In this document: in pieces, positions 1-11,596 of the stretch
How positions within the stretch are numbered: position 1 is the stretch's first letter
How the letters are laid out: each line of letters begins with the position of its first letter
Assembly: GCF_950295315.1 (NCBI RefSeq)
Contig: NC_080168.1
Coordinates: 63,449,838 to 63,513,837 of the forward strand
Length of the DNA stretch: 64,000 nucleotides
Source of the DNA: Erinaceus europaeus
Taxonomy: Eukaryota; Chordata; Mammalia; Eulipotyphla; Erinaceidae
Direction of reading: 5' to 3'
Program-made: the position numbers and the translations under genes
The notes under the pieces: generated by a model
Told to the model about the DNA's origin: nothing
The model's input: only the letters and a program-made list of their open reading frames with translations
Databases searched by the model: none

Positions 1-774
1 CAAGAGACTATTTTAGCCAGTGGTAAGCACTTGATATACACTCATTTATTTTTAGTCACTTGTCTATTTTATTTTATTCATGCCAAGAATATTCATTGAA
101 TATTCTAATCTAGAAATGCAGGGTAGATGAGGTACTTTGTTTTTGTTCTGTTGTGTGATGACTATACCTGTTTGCCTCTCCCCACCTTCACAATATGCTG
201 AAAACTCACTGAAGAAATAAAATGTTTTGATAATTTCCAAACATCTGGAAAAAGAATCTTTCAGATAATGAGGGGATCACTATAAATCAGTTAGGCTAGC
301 ATATGAGCAACTTGGTAACAATAGGCCGTATCTTGTAACTTACTCAGATTTAGAATTTTTAAGTAAGAGTGTGATTTCTGAAGACCATAGTTGGGTGTCT
401 TTCGCCACTCACTGTACTATCAATGGCAATACCTTGGATAGATTTAGACAGATATGTGTGTCTAATAGATGCTGAATTTCTCTTCTCCAAGGGCTAATAT
501 TTTCTACATGTTCAAAGCATTTGGAAACAATTGGCTTGAAGATTGATGTTCATTATTCAAACCATTTGCAAAAGATACTTTACAGAATTTCCATTTGGAA
601 AAAAGGTTACATTGCCAACAAAATACCCAACAATACCCCCCCAATCATTTGAAGCTCATGAAATGTGTGGAACAGAATTTTTTTTAAGTGAAATAAGATG
701 GAAGTCATACTTGGATGTTTCTTTTCAAAGTGTTTCTAACATCTGTGGTTGAATTTTCTTTATTTTTTTTTCTT

Positions 775-890
775 TACTATTAGTGGCTTAATAGTGATTT
801 ACAAGTAAAAAGTTTCCAGGAGGTCTAGTTTCACACTCAGATATGTCCGTGGAAGCCGCCACACTCTCCACCGAAGTACTGGGATTCCCA
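775..890 (-). mobile_element. Degraded L1 3' end, antisense
   Basis: The plus strand reads TTAATAGTGATTTACAAG followed, after a diverged spacer, by a CCCACCAC-like motif. This is the reverse complement of the L1 3' tail motif seen better at 8985 and 42278. Strongly decayed. Confidence 0.4.
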
Positions 891-1179
891 CCACTACAGT
901 TCACACAAAATCTAAAAGACACTTCTCTTAGACTAAGGTTCTTACTAAGTCCAAGAGACTACTTTTTCTTTGCAAGTTCTCTTGCTCTAGTTATCCACAG
1001 TCACATGTAAATAAACCTGTGTGTGAGTAAACTGAAGAATGAGCACATTAAAACACCTCTTGGTTTTCAATCTCCAAAAGCACCAAGAAAGATAATGATG
1101 CCACTAAGCAGTTTACAGTGTTGCCTGAGAATTCATGTCTGATACTGCTTAAGACCTTGTATCTTCTTCTGATCCTTTG

Positions 1180-1181
<2 letters not shown>

Positions 1182-1223
<42 letters not shown>
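1182..1223 (+). repeat. (GT)n microsatellite
   Basis: About 21 uninterrupted GT units. Confidence 0.97.
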
Positions 1224-1512
1224 TCTTACCAATGTCAAACTGCACTTCAAACCTTAGGAGTGAAACAGAGGGAGGGGGCATCAGTCATTTCTATAGATAT
1301 AGGTCATTCAAAAACACCTGATCTTTATTCCCCTCCTATATTATTAGTTATTTAACAGAGTTTTACAAAACTGTGAGACCTCAGGGGGCATCTAAGCCTT
1401 GAAAAGTCAGGATCAGAGAGCTTTGAAGTTTGATCAGCAAAGTCTAGTACGGCACACAGGGTCAAGTAATGCCAGAGTTTTCAGCTTCACTTTTAAGAGC
1501 TTATAAACTTTC

Positions 1513-1518
<6 letters not shown>

Positions 1519-1586
<68 letters not shown>
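1519..1586 (+). repeat. (CT)n(CA)n microsatellite
   Basis: About 12 CT units run straight into about 22 CA units. Confidence 0.97.
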
Positions 1587-1588
<2 letters not shown>

Positions 1589-1689
1589 ACAGCCATTGAA
1601 CTCAAGGAACACTCTTCCCAGCAAGAGCTTCTCCAAACCTTTAGGAACCTAATTCACCAGTCCTTTATCTCTTTTCTAATTGCTTTGAA

Positions 1690-2046
1690 ATTTTTTTTTT
1701 AATTTTTTATTTAAGAAAGGACTAGTGAACAAAAGCATAAGGTAGGAGGGGTACAACTCCACACAATTCCCAACACCCAATCCCCATAACCCACCCCCTC
1801 CCATGGTAGCTTTCCCATTCTCTATCCCTCTGGGAGCATGGACCCAGGGTCGTTGAGGGTTGCAGAAGGTAGAAGGTCTGGCTTCTGTAATTGCTTCCCC
1901 GCTGAACATGGGCGTTGACTGGTCGGTCCATACCCCCAGTCTGCCTCTCTCTTTCCCTAGTAGGGTGTGTCTCTGGGGAAGCTGAGCTCCAGGACACATT
2001 TGTGGGGTCTTCAATCCAGGGAAGCCTAGCCAGCATCCTTCCTGGC
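1690..2046 (-). mobile_element. L1 3' UTR fragment, minus strand
   Basis: This is the reverse complement of the 3' UTR module seen complete at 5389-5800. It carries the same TCCTGGAGCTC, ACTAGGGAAAGAGAGAG and GAAGCAATTACAGAAGCC blocks and ends in a T-rich run on the plus strand. Confidence 0.8.
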
Positions 2047-2059
2047 AGAGCTTTAGTAT

Positions 2060-2236
2060 CTTTTTAAAACTTTTTAATTATTCAAAAGGGGTGATAGGGA
2101 CAGAGAGACACCTGCAGCCCTGGTTCACCACTCGCAGAGCTTCTTCCCCCCTGCAAGTGGGGACTATGGGGCTTGAACCCAGGTCCTTGTATATGGTAAC
2201 ATGTGCACTCAACCATGTGCGCCACCACCCGACCCC
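2060..2236 (-). mobile_element. SINE-B, minus strand
   Basis: The reverse complement gives a tRNA-like head, a CAAGGACCTGGGTTCAAGCC box and the GCAGGGG/GAAGC core. It abuts the L1 fragment ending at 2046. Confidence 0.8.
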
Positions 2237-2499
2237 ATGTATTTTGTACCTTGAACTTATATAGTAGGTAGTTCCTACTGAAGTGGGTTTGTGATGTGGG
2301 AAACCATAAACAAAGGTCTGTGAGCTCCTCGTTCCCCAGGGCTCACAGGCCCTGACTCTGTCCCCAGCTGTGCTGTGACCTCGACCAGCCTCCCTGACCT
2401 TGCAGATCTCGCTTATCCATCCACGGCCTGTGGTTGAGAACTGTGACCTCATTGCTGCGAGTTGAGTCCTCTTCCAACACACAACACCCACTTGCAGAT

Positions 2500-2605
2500 G
2501 GTTGAGAAAATGCTTTTGCCTTTTGGGAAGGTGCACAGAACTTTGGTGGGAGGGATGTGGTGTGGAACTCAACCCCAGTAATCTTATAAGCCGCTATCAA
2601 ATCAC
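2500..2605 (+). mobile_element. L1 3' tail fragment
   Basis: CACAGAACTTTGGTGGGAG followed by TGGTGTGGAACTC is the L1 terminal motif also found at 20690, 51715 and 52370. No clear target duplication. Confidence 0.5.
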
Positions 2606-2964
2606 TAACAAGTATATACATATATTGATGTACTGTATAAAATATATAGTGTTTATGCTGATTTCTACTGTTTTGCTCTCGATAAAGACTGGGGAGAGAG
2701 CAGAGATGGATGCACTGAGCTGAAGTCCTGGAGAGCCCCTGACCACTAGGAAGTGTCTGTCAGCAGTGGAGGGGAAAACTAGACCAAGGGAGCTACTCCC
2801 TAAGGTAAGTAAGAGGTCAAGCAGCCATGGACACCAAGCAGTGGGGTGCAACCCACGGGGGCAGCTGAGCCAAAGTGGGCTGGGGAATTGTCCACGGGGT
2901 ATCTTAGGTGTGAAGCAGTCTAGTGATTTGCAATGAATCAGCATCTTCCTCAACTATTTTCCAT

Positions 2965-3235
2965 CAAGAAATCACAAGCAACCAGATGCCCTAGGACAGA
3001 TGAATGAAATGGCTAAGGAAGTTGTGGCACATACATACAATGGAGCACTATATTAAAATGGCAAAGTCCTGTCCTTTGCGATAGTGTGGTCAGAACTCAA
3101 AGGCATCATATTGAATGAGAGAAGCCGGACAAAGAAAGATCAATATGGAATGATCTTACCTATAGGTGAAGCTTAAGGATGAAGGAAAATAAAGGAAGAT
3201 ATAAGGTGAGACTTGGACTGGGTGTGGCATATTGC
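2965..3235 (+). mobile_element. L1 3' end fragment
   Basis: The segment AAGTTGTGGCACATACATAC, then ACAATGGAGCACTATATTAA, and later GAATGAGAGAAGCCGGAC match the general mammalian L1 sequence around the end of ORF2 and the 3' UTR. The reading frame is broken. Non-autonomous remnant. Confidence 0.7.
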
Positions 3236-3387
3236 ATTAAAGCAAAGGACTCTGGGGAAAGAGGGAAGGGGACAGGATGAAGGGATACTGGGGTCCTGCT
3301 GCTGTGTTTCCTAGACATCAATCAAGGGGAGATGAGATGAGAAGCTATACCTATGTGTTAAAGACACTAGCCCTCCCCGCCCCATTA

Positions 3388-3413
3388 AAAACAAAACAAA
3401 ACAAAACAAAAAA
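3388..3413 (+). repeat. (AAAAC)n tract
   Basis: A short AAAAC repeat between an L1 fragment and a SINE-C. Confidence 0.85.
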
Positions 3414-3422
3414 CCAACCTCT

Positions 3423-3545
3423 CAGGCAGGGGGTAGATAGCATAATGGTTATGCAAAAAGACTCTCATGCCTGAGGCTCCAAAATCCCAGATTCAATCTC
3501 TAGCACCACCATAAACCAGAGCTGAGCAGGGCTCTGGTAAGAAAA
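3423..3545 (+). mobile_element. SINE-C
   Basis: TAGATAGCATAATGGTTATG head, TGCCTGAGGCTC core and GAGCTGAGCAGGGCTCTGGT end. An (AAAAC)n run precedes it. Confidence 0.85.
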
Positions 3546-4204
3546 CCAAAGAAAGAAAAACAGCCTCCCAAGTTGCTGGAAATAGTGTGACAATCATATT
3601 CTATCCCATTTCTTGTTCAGCTTTCTCTTAATTTCTGTCTATTTTTGTTGCTCCCAGAATGATACCATCTTTACAATATCTTCTCTGCCTCTTCCTGGCG
3701 TCAGAGAAACCCATCCCAGCCTAATGGTTATATAATCAATCGCCTAGATGAATTCTGTGAGTAACTTCATTCTAATGTTCAACTGATCTCTCGGGCAATA
3801 ACTGCTCTTTAATTTATCCAGATTAAAACTGGGGCTGTCATTAAATTCTGTTCATTAAAAAAAAAGAATCACTTAGTTCAAAATTGCAGATGGGGTGGGG
3901 AGATTCAGAGGCTTTGGAGCAGGCTTAGTGAGGCCATTTGCAGGGGAACTGAGCACAGACAGAACCCTGCCAGACTGCCCAGCAGAGGTCTGTGCTCTGC
4001 TCCCTCAGCTGCAGGGTGCTGGTCATCTGAAAACCCAGGGCAGAACCAATGAGACGCAGTATGCAGAAAGCTCTGTGCTATAAGTGACAGAAGGGACAAA
4101 CTGTGAGCTGTTCAGAGCAACTCTGCAGAACCATGGTGAGCCTGAAGGTCCAGCCCATCTGTTTGCTTGTTTTCAATTATCTGATTACTCACTGACTGAA
4201 TGAG

Positions 4205-4322
4205 AGTTAAGAGTGGGAAAGAACAGACTACTTCATGAGCATAGGTGGTGTCTGGGATTGAAACCCAAGCCTCAGGCATGCTAGTCCTGCATGCTAACCA
4301 CTGAGCAGCCTCCTGGCTACCT
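4205..4322 (-). mobile_element. SINE-D or related, minus strand
   Basis: A decayed copy: GGGATTGAAACCCAAGCCTC is a reversed B box and GCTAACCACTGAGCAGCCTC a reversed head. Confidence 0.5.
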
Positions 4323-4464
4323 GTTTGCTGTTTTTCCCCTCTGGCTGAGTCTGTATTTATTTTCCCATTTCCCAGCTGCCTACTGTTGGACAGGCCTCAA
4401 ATTTACCAAAAGAAAAACAGGATCTGAGGGGAACTTTCTTCCTTAGCTAACACCTCCGTCTTTC

Positions 4465-4675
4465 TTTTAATTTAGTTAATTAATTTATTTTTGAATATAT
4501 ACAGAGAAATTGAGAAGGGAAGGGGTGACAAAGAAGGAAAGAGAAAGAGAGAGATGCAGGACTGCTTCACCACTCATGAACCTTCTTCCCTTGCAGGTGG
4601 GGATCAAGTGCTTGAACCTGGGTCTTTGAGCACTGTGACATGTGCTCTCTATCAGGTGTGCCACTGCCTGGCCCC
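4465..4675 (-). mobile_element. SINE-B, minus strand
   Basis: A reversed full-length copy with core GCAGGTGGGGATCAAGTGC and head ending GCCACTGCCTGGCCCC. Confidence 0.8.
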
Positions 4676-5103
4676 TTCCCCATCTTGTATTTCATTTATA
4701 ATTCTTGAGGTCTTCAAGTTACAGTAGACCCTCAACAAATACAAGGGAACTCCAAACTGGAAAACTGGAAGGTTTTTCATATGATAATCACAAATCAGAT
4801 GCTTTAGTAGACAAGACAACTCCCCAATAAAATCTGAGCAATTCAACTGAATCCTTGCTTTCTACAGGGCCTGAACAATCTTAAATTTCCGTTCAGACAT
4901 ACAATGAATGAAAAACATATAAATGCATAAAATGTATTAAAGAAACATCAAGACAACATGGCCAAAGCACGTCATGTAGGGAATCTTTTGCCACCACTTC
5001 TCTTCCATTTCGCAAATCCCTGACCCGCTTTTCTGTTAGGCTGGAAGCTGGGTAGCTTCTGACAGTGTCTTAAAGGCAAAGCGAGACCCACCCCCAGACT
5101 CAC

Positions 5104-5224
5104 CCACTTCTGCCAGGGTTCTGATACAGGACTCCACTGAGGCCTTCTGCACCGGGTTTGGCCAGGTGCAATTGTAAATCCGGAAAGCGGACTGCAGCAG
5201 CTGAATGAAAACTGGCTGGTGAGT
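5104..5224 (-). CDS. ITPR2: ITPR2 exon 15 of window (121 bp), last seen
   Basis: The exon encodes [20 protein letters not shown], then [20 protein letters not shown], plus the first base of the next codon (alanine expected). The acceptor is CATGTCCAG. The donor chosen is GTGAGT after GAAGTGG, because phase 1 is what the family exon structure needs (AEV-AK). No following exon was found between 1 and 5103, so it lies beyond the window. Confidence 0.95.
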
Positions 5225-5388
5225 CTGGACATGGAGAGAAATCAGGCACATGGGCCATCAATCCCTTGGCATTCCTGATGCGGTGACTGGACCACTCAAA
5301 GGCCCATCAAAGTTAAAGGCCATCAAATCCCTTAGCATTCCTCATGCAGTGACTGTGAACTATTCAAAGTCCTTTAAAATGAAATGCT

Positions 5389-5800
5389 TAGTCAACAACT
5401 TGTTTGGCTTTATATGTTAACTCTCTTTTCAACCACCAGGTTCCAGATGCTAGCATGATGCCAACCAGGGAAGCCTGGACAGACAACCCCACCAATGTGT
5501 CCTGGAGCTCTGCATCCCCAGAACCCTGCCCCACTAGGGAAAGAGAGAGACAGACTGGGAGTATGGATCGACCTGTCAATGCTCATGTTCAGTGGGGAAG
5601 CAATTACAGAAGCCAAACTTTCCACCTTCTGCACCCCATAATGACCTTGGGTCCATACTCCCAGAGGGCTAAAGAATAGGAAAGCTATTGGGAGGGGGAT
5701 GGGATATGGAGTTCTGGTGGTGGGAATTGTGTGGAGTTGTACCATTTTTATCCTATGGTTTTGTCAATGTTTCCTTTTTATAAATAAATTAAAATTTAAA
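5389..5800 (+). mobile_element. L1 3' UTR insertion with 13 bp TSD
   Basis: A 412 bp insertion ends in an A-rich tail and is flanked by perfect copies of AAAATGAAATGCT at 5376-5388 and 5801-5813. The 5' truncation point is near CAACAACTTGTTTGGC. The duplication and tail show target-primed reverse transcription. It lies antisense in the intron after exon 14. Confidence 0.85.
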
Positions 5801-5937
5801 AAAATGAAATGCTATCCTGTCTTTGGAGTTTCAGTACTATTTAATGAGACAAAGATCTCAGGACAGGCACCATCCCAGACGCAGCAGAAAGTCAATAATG
5901 TGCTCTCCGACTCCATTCTCATCAGAAAAAAAATGAC

Positions 5938-6150
5938 AGGGCCTGCTTATGGGGCGCCCAGTTGAGTTCAGACATTACCAAATGCAAGGACCTAGGTTCA
6001 AGTCCTGGTCTCCACCTACAGGGGAGGGGGGAAGCTTTATAAGCAGTAAAGCAGGTCTGCAGCTGTCTCTCTGTCTGTCTCCATCTCCTATCAATTCTCT
6101 TCTTCTCCACATAATAAATAACAGGTAAAATATTTTTCAAAAGAATTTTT
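5938..6150 (+). mobile_element. SINE-B, diverged
   Basis: CAAGGACCTAGGTTCAAGTC box, GAAGCTTTATAAGCAGTAAA core, pyrimidine run, then an AATAAATAA tail. Confidence 0.7.
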
Positions 6151-6361
6151 TTAAATAGGAAAGACAATAATTTTGAAGCCATTAACAAGCACCTGGTGTA
6201 CCATTTCTGTACACGGCCTGATTCAGTCAACTGCAAGTAGAGCATGTGTTCTGAATTTGTTTGATGGTTTCATAGGTTGTGTAAGTACAAGAATTAGTGA
6301 TGTGGATCCCCAAACACAGCTTCACATGGTTCTAATAGTTTTTAAGTCTTCTCTAGGGTCA

Positions 6362-6560
6362 AAGGGCTAGCTCATAGGGGAGATCACCTGCCTTGCCATG
6401 CATATGGCCCATGTCAAACCCCTGACACTTCATAGGAGTGCCACAATCCCAGGAGAAGATCCCCGTGTCTCTCTTTCTGTGAGAAAGTCAGCCTGGAGCA
6501 GCGAAATCACACATGCACAAGGTCTGAACTTTACCAAAAGTTAATAATAAAAATAAATGA
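6362..6560 (+). mobile_element. SINE-D
   Basis: Head GGGCTAGCTCATAGGGGAG, 3' block AAAGTCAGCCTGGAGCAGCG and an AATAATAAAAATAAAT tail. It ends about 130 bp from exon 14. Confidence 0.7.
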
Positions 6561-6688
6561 ATGCTGAGTGAGCTCAGAAAGGGGCCAGTCAGTATGGTGA
6601 GTGCAATTTTCACAGTGGAGGAAGTGATCCCCCTCTAAGAAGATAGCAGCTTCTCCCACAAGCACCACAAGTCTGGACTGCCCATTAC

Positions 6689-6817
6689 CTGGAGGCTGGT
6701 GCTGTTGTCAGAGAAGGGGGAGTTGAAGAAGCCGCTCACGATATTCATGATGGATTCCGTGACGCACTTCTCCAAGAAGGTGTCTGCATGCTTCCGGTCG
6801 GTGGTGGTGTTGCAAAC
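6689..6817 (-). CDS. ITPR2: ITPR2 exon 14 of window (129 bp, phase 0-0)
   Basis: The exon encodes [40 protein letters not shown] and SLQ. The acceptor is TCTCCAG and the donor is GTAATG. It is the last of eight successive phase 0-0 exons. The [20 protein letters not shown] helix-loop matches ITPR2 rather than ITPR1. Confidence 0.97.
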
Positions 6818-7189
6818 CTGGAGAGAGAAATGCAGCAACTCATTAACCTTTTATGACCTCCATGACTTCTAACTCTGCACTGGAAGCTTCACACAGTGCC
6901 ACTTGGGGCAGTTCTGCTTGTGTGAATTCCTTTGAACAGAAACAACTCCGCCCAAGTGTACTGAAAGGTCGCACCTCTGTGGCAGCTTATCCTTCAAGTC
7001 TGGTCACAACACTCTCTGTTCCAATGCCCTCACCAACTGGGCCCCTTCTTCCCTTGCCTGCTGGCCCCCTACCCTTCAATACTAGCTGCTCCCTTTCATT
7101 CACTGATGGCTCTGCTCAGCAACACTCTCCTGCTCAGTGTGAGAAAGGCAAACAGTCCCTACCAGAAACACGGGAGTCAGATCTGAGCC

Positions 7190-7312
7190 CAGCAGTTACT
7201 TCACATTGGAGGAAGCTTTAGTGTGATGATATCTTCCCATCTCTCTCTGTCTCTGCCTCTATCAGAAAAGTGACCCTGGAGTGGTGAAGCCCCACTGATG
7301 ACAAAAATATAC
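7190..7312 (+). mobile_element. SINE-D 3' half
   Basis: CCATCTCTCTCTGTCTCTG followed by AAAAGTGACCCTGGAGTGGT and CCCCACTGATGACAAAAAT. The head is missing or unrecognisable. Confidence 0.6.
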
Positions 7313-7701
7313 AGAAGAGGAAGTAGAGGGAAGAGGAGGAGACAGGAAAAGGAAAGAAAAGCAATAGGTGAGTGTGAGCCATGGTGATGTGTCACTTGGC
7401 CCAAGTCTGAGACTACTAACACTGAAAAAAGCCTGGGAGGAAAACAGAAAGGTAAAAGATGACCACACCCCCCAACACTGCTGTCTCTCTTATCTGCAGG
7501 GTAGTTGGACACATGGAAGGGAGCATATATGTTTTCTTTGCCAGAGAGATGCTGAGCTGAAGCTGCATCAGAAGGAAGCATGGACTTGTGTGTGATTAAA
7601 TGGGGCAGAAACTGGCCACCCTGCACCACAAGCTGCAACTTTCAGGAGGGTCAGGATGAACAAACAGCAAATGCCAGGGAACATCATTTAAAGCAAAGGA
7701 A

Positions 7702-7917
7702 ACGGGCGGGGACATTGGTGCATCCCATAGAGCATACTCATTACAGTGCATGAGGACCTGGGTTCAACCCCTCCCTTTCCCACCTGCTGGGAGGACACTT
7801 CACAAGTGGTGAAGCAGGTCTGCAGAAGTCTCTCTGTCTCTCTATCTTCCCCTTCTCTCTCAATTCTTCTCTGTCCCTACCCAAAATAAATAATAAAATT
7901 AAAAAAAAATTTAAAGC
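7702..7917 (+). mobile_element. SINE-B
   Basis: GAGGACCTGGGTTCAACCCC box, CACAAGTGGTGAAGCAGGTC core, and a TAAATAATAAAATTAAAAA tail. Confidence 0.8.
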
Positions 7918-7962
7918 AAAGGAGACACGGTCTGGTGGTGAAAAGGTAAGAAGGAAAAGCCA

Positions 7963-8250
7963 GGGAGTTGGGCGGTAACACAGCGGGTTAAACGCAGGTG
8001 GCGCAAAGCGCAAGGACAGGTTTAAGGAACCTGGTTCAAGCCCCCAGCTCCCCACCTGCAGGAGGGTGGCTTCACTGGCCTAAAGCAGGTCTGTAGGTAT
8101 CTATCTTTCTCTCCCCTCTCTGTCTTACTCTCCTCTCTCTATTTCTCTCTGTTCTATCCAACAACGATGACATCAATAACAACAACAATAACTAAAGCAA
8201 CAATAAAAACAAGGGCAACAAAAGGGAATAAATAAATAAATATTTTAGAA
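7963..8250 (+). mobile_element. SINE-A, short form
   Basis: Head GGGAGTTGGGCGGTAACACA, B box GGTTCAAGCCCC, pyrimidine run, then CCAACAACGATGACATCAAT and an AAGGGAATAAATAAATAAAT tail without the long 3' extension. Confidence 0.85.
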
Positions 8251-8984
8251 AACTTTTTTTTAAAAAAGAAGAGCCAATTGGGGGGGGGGGTGCATGCACA
8301 AGGTATGAGAGAAGACAGAGATCATGCAAAGCCAGGATGCCAAAGGATTCCCAGCATCATAGGGGGTGTGTAATGGTGGGGGGGGGGGGGCAGGGCACAT
8401 GGTCCAGATGTGCTGCAAGCTGCCCAAATCCTACACAGGCAGTTTTCTGCTCAAGACAGATGTTAATCAAAAGGGCAAGTAGACACTATTTCATTAGATG
8501 CTGCTTAAAAAACCACTCACAGATGTCAACTCGCAGAAGAGAAAATGGCTCTTGTGCAACTGCATGCCCGAGTCTCAGTGTGGGGAAGGAAGGTGGTTGC
8601 CAGATGGAGACAGAAGAAAGAACTTGGGGTTTGGTCAGAGTCAAAGCCTCTTTCAACTGGGGGCTTCTGCTGCTTTTCTTCCAATTCTAAATGCCGCCTA
8701 TTGCCGAACTAACCGCACAGTTTCACTGTCAAGAGCTGGCGATTAAAGAAAATTAAATTTGGCCAAATTATCAGGTGCTTGGGTTAACATTCCAGAACAT
8801 AACTCTGGTGAACACTCAAGGTGTTTGCTCTATGTTTATGAAATGAATGGCTCGATTACATTAAAAAAAAGTGAACGCTTTTATAGTTAAAAAATGAATG
8901 GGTGTAAGGACTCGCTTTGCCTTAGGAGAACTTTAGATTGTTCTCTATTTGCAGAGCATCTAACCTAGGATTAAATTTTTTTCT

Positions 8985-9385
8985 TTTAATTAACAGGTGA
9001 TTAATAGTGGCTTACAAGGTTGCCAGATTACAGAGTATAGTTCCATACCACACCCACCACCAAAGTTCTGTATCCTCACCCTTCCAACACTAACGGCCAT
9101 AGTTTTCACAAAGTCTTAGGAGACAGGTTTTTGGTTTTTTGGGGTTTCTTTGTTTGTTTGTTTTATTTATTTTGTTAAGTTCATGTGGTTCTAGATCCCA
9201 CATAAGTGGAAACCATTCAGTAATCATCTTTCATCTCTTTATTTATTTTGCTAAGCATAATCACTTGCAGATCCATCCATTTTGTCCCAAAGGAGGTCAT
9301 ATCATCTTTTTTATTGCACAGTAGTATTCCACAGAGTATGTATGGATCCCATAATTTCTTTTCCATGATTAAAACTGAATGTGGC
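8985..9385 (-). mobile_element. L1 3' end, antisense
   Basis: The plus strand reads ATTAATAGTGGCTTACAAGG, then CACCCACCACCAAAGTTCTG, later TAAGCATAATCACTTGCAG and CACAGTAGTATTCCACAGAG. These are reverse complements of the L1 3' UTR and ORF2-end motifs. Confidence 0.75.
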
Positions 9386-9419
9386 CACAGATCTAAGATG
9401 CCCTACTTTTTCCAGGGGC

Positions 9420-9635
9420 TGGTTAACAGCTGTCAAGAAGAGCACACAGAACCACACAGGAGCCAATCCACATGTATGACACCACAGCCAATCCCTGCAT
9501 GGTGGAGAGCTGTTCTGCTGTCTCTCATTCTCTCTTCTCTCAACATAGAGACCAAAATAGCTGGGGCAGGGAGGCAATGTCACATATGCCCAGGGCACTT
9601 CGTTTATTCACCAAGTACATAAAAAATAAATGAAT
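9420..9635 (+). mobile_element. Possible decayed SINE-D
   Basis: CATGGTGGAGAGCTGTTCTG, TCTCTCATTCTCTCTTCTCT and AAATAGCTGGGGCAGGGAGG resemble the SINE-D 3' half, followed by an AAATAAATGAATGAAT tail. The head is doubtful. Confidence 0.4.
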
Positions 9636-10117
9636 GAATTAAGACAGCCTTTTCCCATGGTGGTTATGCAGTAGGGTGGTTTCAGTTGGTGAGATGATCT
9701 GACACGTGGAGTAAACAGATTCCAACTGAGTGGGTAGAACCAATTCTGCTCTACCAGCCCACGTCACTGCCTCCTCAGCCCGTGACACTGCACCCCACTG
9801 GACAAGCCCTCAGAAGCTGCCACCTGCACCAGGCACTTGCTTTAGGCAGCGAATTAGTACCAAGTCCTCTATTTCTAGAAAAGGGCTCATTTTCAATAAC
9901 CTAGGCAACAACAACAGCAACAAAATCTGGATTAGCCAAGCATATGGAACTTCTTTACTTCACTCAGACAACAACAAAAAATTCAAATGACTGCTCAAAA
10001 TATAGCTTTCTGGCCCCAAAGAGGAGTGAGATTTTCAGATCTCAAGACCTGCAGGTTATAAATGAAAAGCACAGAGAGGCAAGAGCTATTAAGAGCCACC
10101 CCAGCTTCACAAAATCT

Positions 10118-10173
10118 TTTGAAGATTTTTTCAGGCTCAAAAGATAGCTCACCAGCTAGGGTGACTGTCTTGC
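10118..10173 (+). mobile_element. SINE-D head cut by assembly gap
   Basis: GGCTCAAAAGATAGCTCACC and AGCTAGGGTGACTGTCTTGC match the SINE-D head; the N gap starts immediately after. Confidence 0.6.
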
Positions 10174-10373
10174 NNNNNNNNNNNNNNNNNNNNNNNNNNN
10201 NNNNNNNNNNNNNNNNNNNNNNNNNNNNNNNNNNNNNNNNNNNNNNNNNNNNNNNNNNNNNNNNNNNNNNNNNNNNNNNNNNNNNNNNNNNNNNNNNNNN
10301 NNNNNNNNNNNNNNNNNNNNNNNNNNNNNNNNNNNNNNNNNNNNNNNNNNNNNNNNNNNNNNNNNNNNNNNNN
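10174..10373. other. Assembly gap, 200 N
   Basis: Exactly 200 consecutive N, which suggests a scaffold placeholder of unknown true length. The left edge cuts a SINE-D shortly after its GATAGCTCACC head, so at least the rest of that SINE is missing. Confidence 0.99.
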
Positions 10374-10519
10374 TTTTTAAGATATTAACAGGTAACTAAT
10401 TTTTTTCAGGGGAGTTACTTGTATTTTCTTTACTGTCAGTCATGAATGTCTAATTTTTGCCCATTCTATTACTAGATGATTACTGCTTTTCTTTTCTAGC
10501 TCTCTAGATATAGTAAAAT

Positions 10520-10546
10520 ACACACACACACACACACACACACACA
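10520..10546 (+). repeat. (CA)n microsatellite
   Basis: About 13 CA units, 147 bp after the assembly gap. Confidence 0.95.
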
Positions 10547-11289
10547 TATTCTTTATGTAAAGGCTGTTGGTTAGTTTAGTGTATGTTAACTTTGCACTAA
10601 TTTGGTATTTTAATATTCATGGTGTCCCTCACACTTAGGCTTTAGACTGTCTACCAGGGAAATGTCTATTCCTTTCCTTTGCTAACTTCATTGCTTCTAA
10701 GTTTCTAAACACCATTCTCATCTAAAGACAACTAACCACCTAGACAACCATCCATCTCTATCATTTCAATGACCTCTGAAATCCATTGCAATTTATGCTG
10801 TTAGAGGAAATGAAATTAGCAGCTGACTTCATTTCACCTTAAATGCCCATTGTCCTTAAACATCAACTGGATGTAGTTCAGAGCCCATGTCTAAAATGTT
10901 TTGTGGGTCTATCAGTCAAGATAATACAGCAAAATCATTAACTATCTTACTGAGGCAGTATTATTCATTGAGTCATCCAGGAGAGTCCTGGGTCAAGCTC
11001 CAACAGAACCTCCTCTCTCCACGTTGCCTGTGGTACCTCCCTTCTAGCAGTTGTTTTTATAATAGTTGATCCAGTGGGTCTGTACAGAAAAGGTGTGTAG
11101 ATCCCTGAAAATAGCCAAGCCTTTCCCTACTAAAGGGTGAGGTACCTTTATTACATACTAGTACCTTGTATATGTAAAAAACTACTCTGGCTATTGATTT
11201 TTCTCTGTTGCTGTGCATATTTCATTTTATGCTAAGACCACACTTGCTTTGTTTTCCAATCACTTCTGAAATATTTTTTTAACTCAATG

Positions 11290-11596
11290 TTTTTTCTTTT
11301 TTATTTTTAATGATATTGGGGTTGTCACTGGAGCTCAGTGCCAGCACTACAAACCTACCACTCCTGGAGGCCACTCCTGCCACCTCCCCTCCCCCCTCTT
11401 TTCTATTTCATTGGATAGGACAGAGAGAATTTGAAAGGCGAAGAAGGATAGAAAGGAAGAGTGACAGACACCTGTAGACCTGCTCCCCCACTCATGAAGC
11501 ATGGCCCCTATAGGTGGGGAGCAGGGGCTCAAACCCATGAGCCCTTGCACATGGTGGCATGTATGCTCGGCCAAGTATATTACCACCTGGCCCCTC
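11290..11596 (-). mobile_element. SINE-A, long form, minus strand
   Basis: The reversed extension (GGGGTTGTCACTGGAGCTCA, ACAAACCTACCACTCCTGGA) is followed by TTGGATAGGACAGAGAGAAT, a reversed core and ACCACCTGGCCCC. Diverged, so probably old. Confidence 0.75.

Larger units (their letters stand above)
1..5103 (-). other. Intron downstream of exon 15 (partial)
   Basis: No ITPR2 exon was found here. The first 770 bases are AT-rich unique sequence. Then come two microsatellites, L1 3' ends in both orientations and four SINEs. 3560-4200 and 4680-5100 show nothing recognisable. Confidence 0.8.
5225..6688 (-). other. ITPR2 intron 14-15 (1464 bp)
   Basis: The intron holds a well-bounded L1 3' insertion (5389-5800), a SINE-B and a SINE-D; little unique sequence is left. 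Confidence 0.85.

Noticed and set aside
1182..1586. Regular repeats that might suggest a CRISPR array
   Set aside because: They are simple dinucleotide microsatellites in a mammalian intron, with no repeat-spacer structure.
2078..2572. 164-codon open frame, minus strand
   Set aside because: It reads antisense through a SINE-B and an L1 tail, so it is an artefact of repeats.
5090..5104. Alternative exon 15 donor positions in the GT-rich stretch
   Set aside because: Only GTGAGT after GAAGTGG gives both a strong donor and the phase 1 ending expected from the AEV-AK continuation in ITPR2; others would break the frame or add non-family residues.
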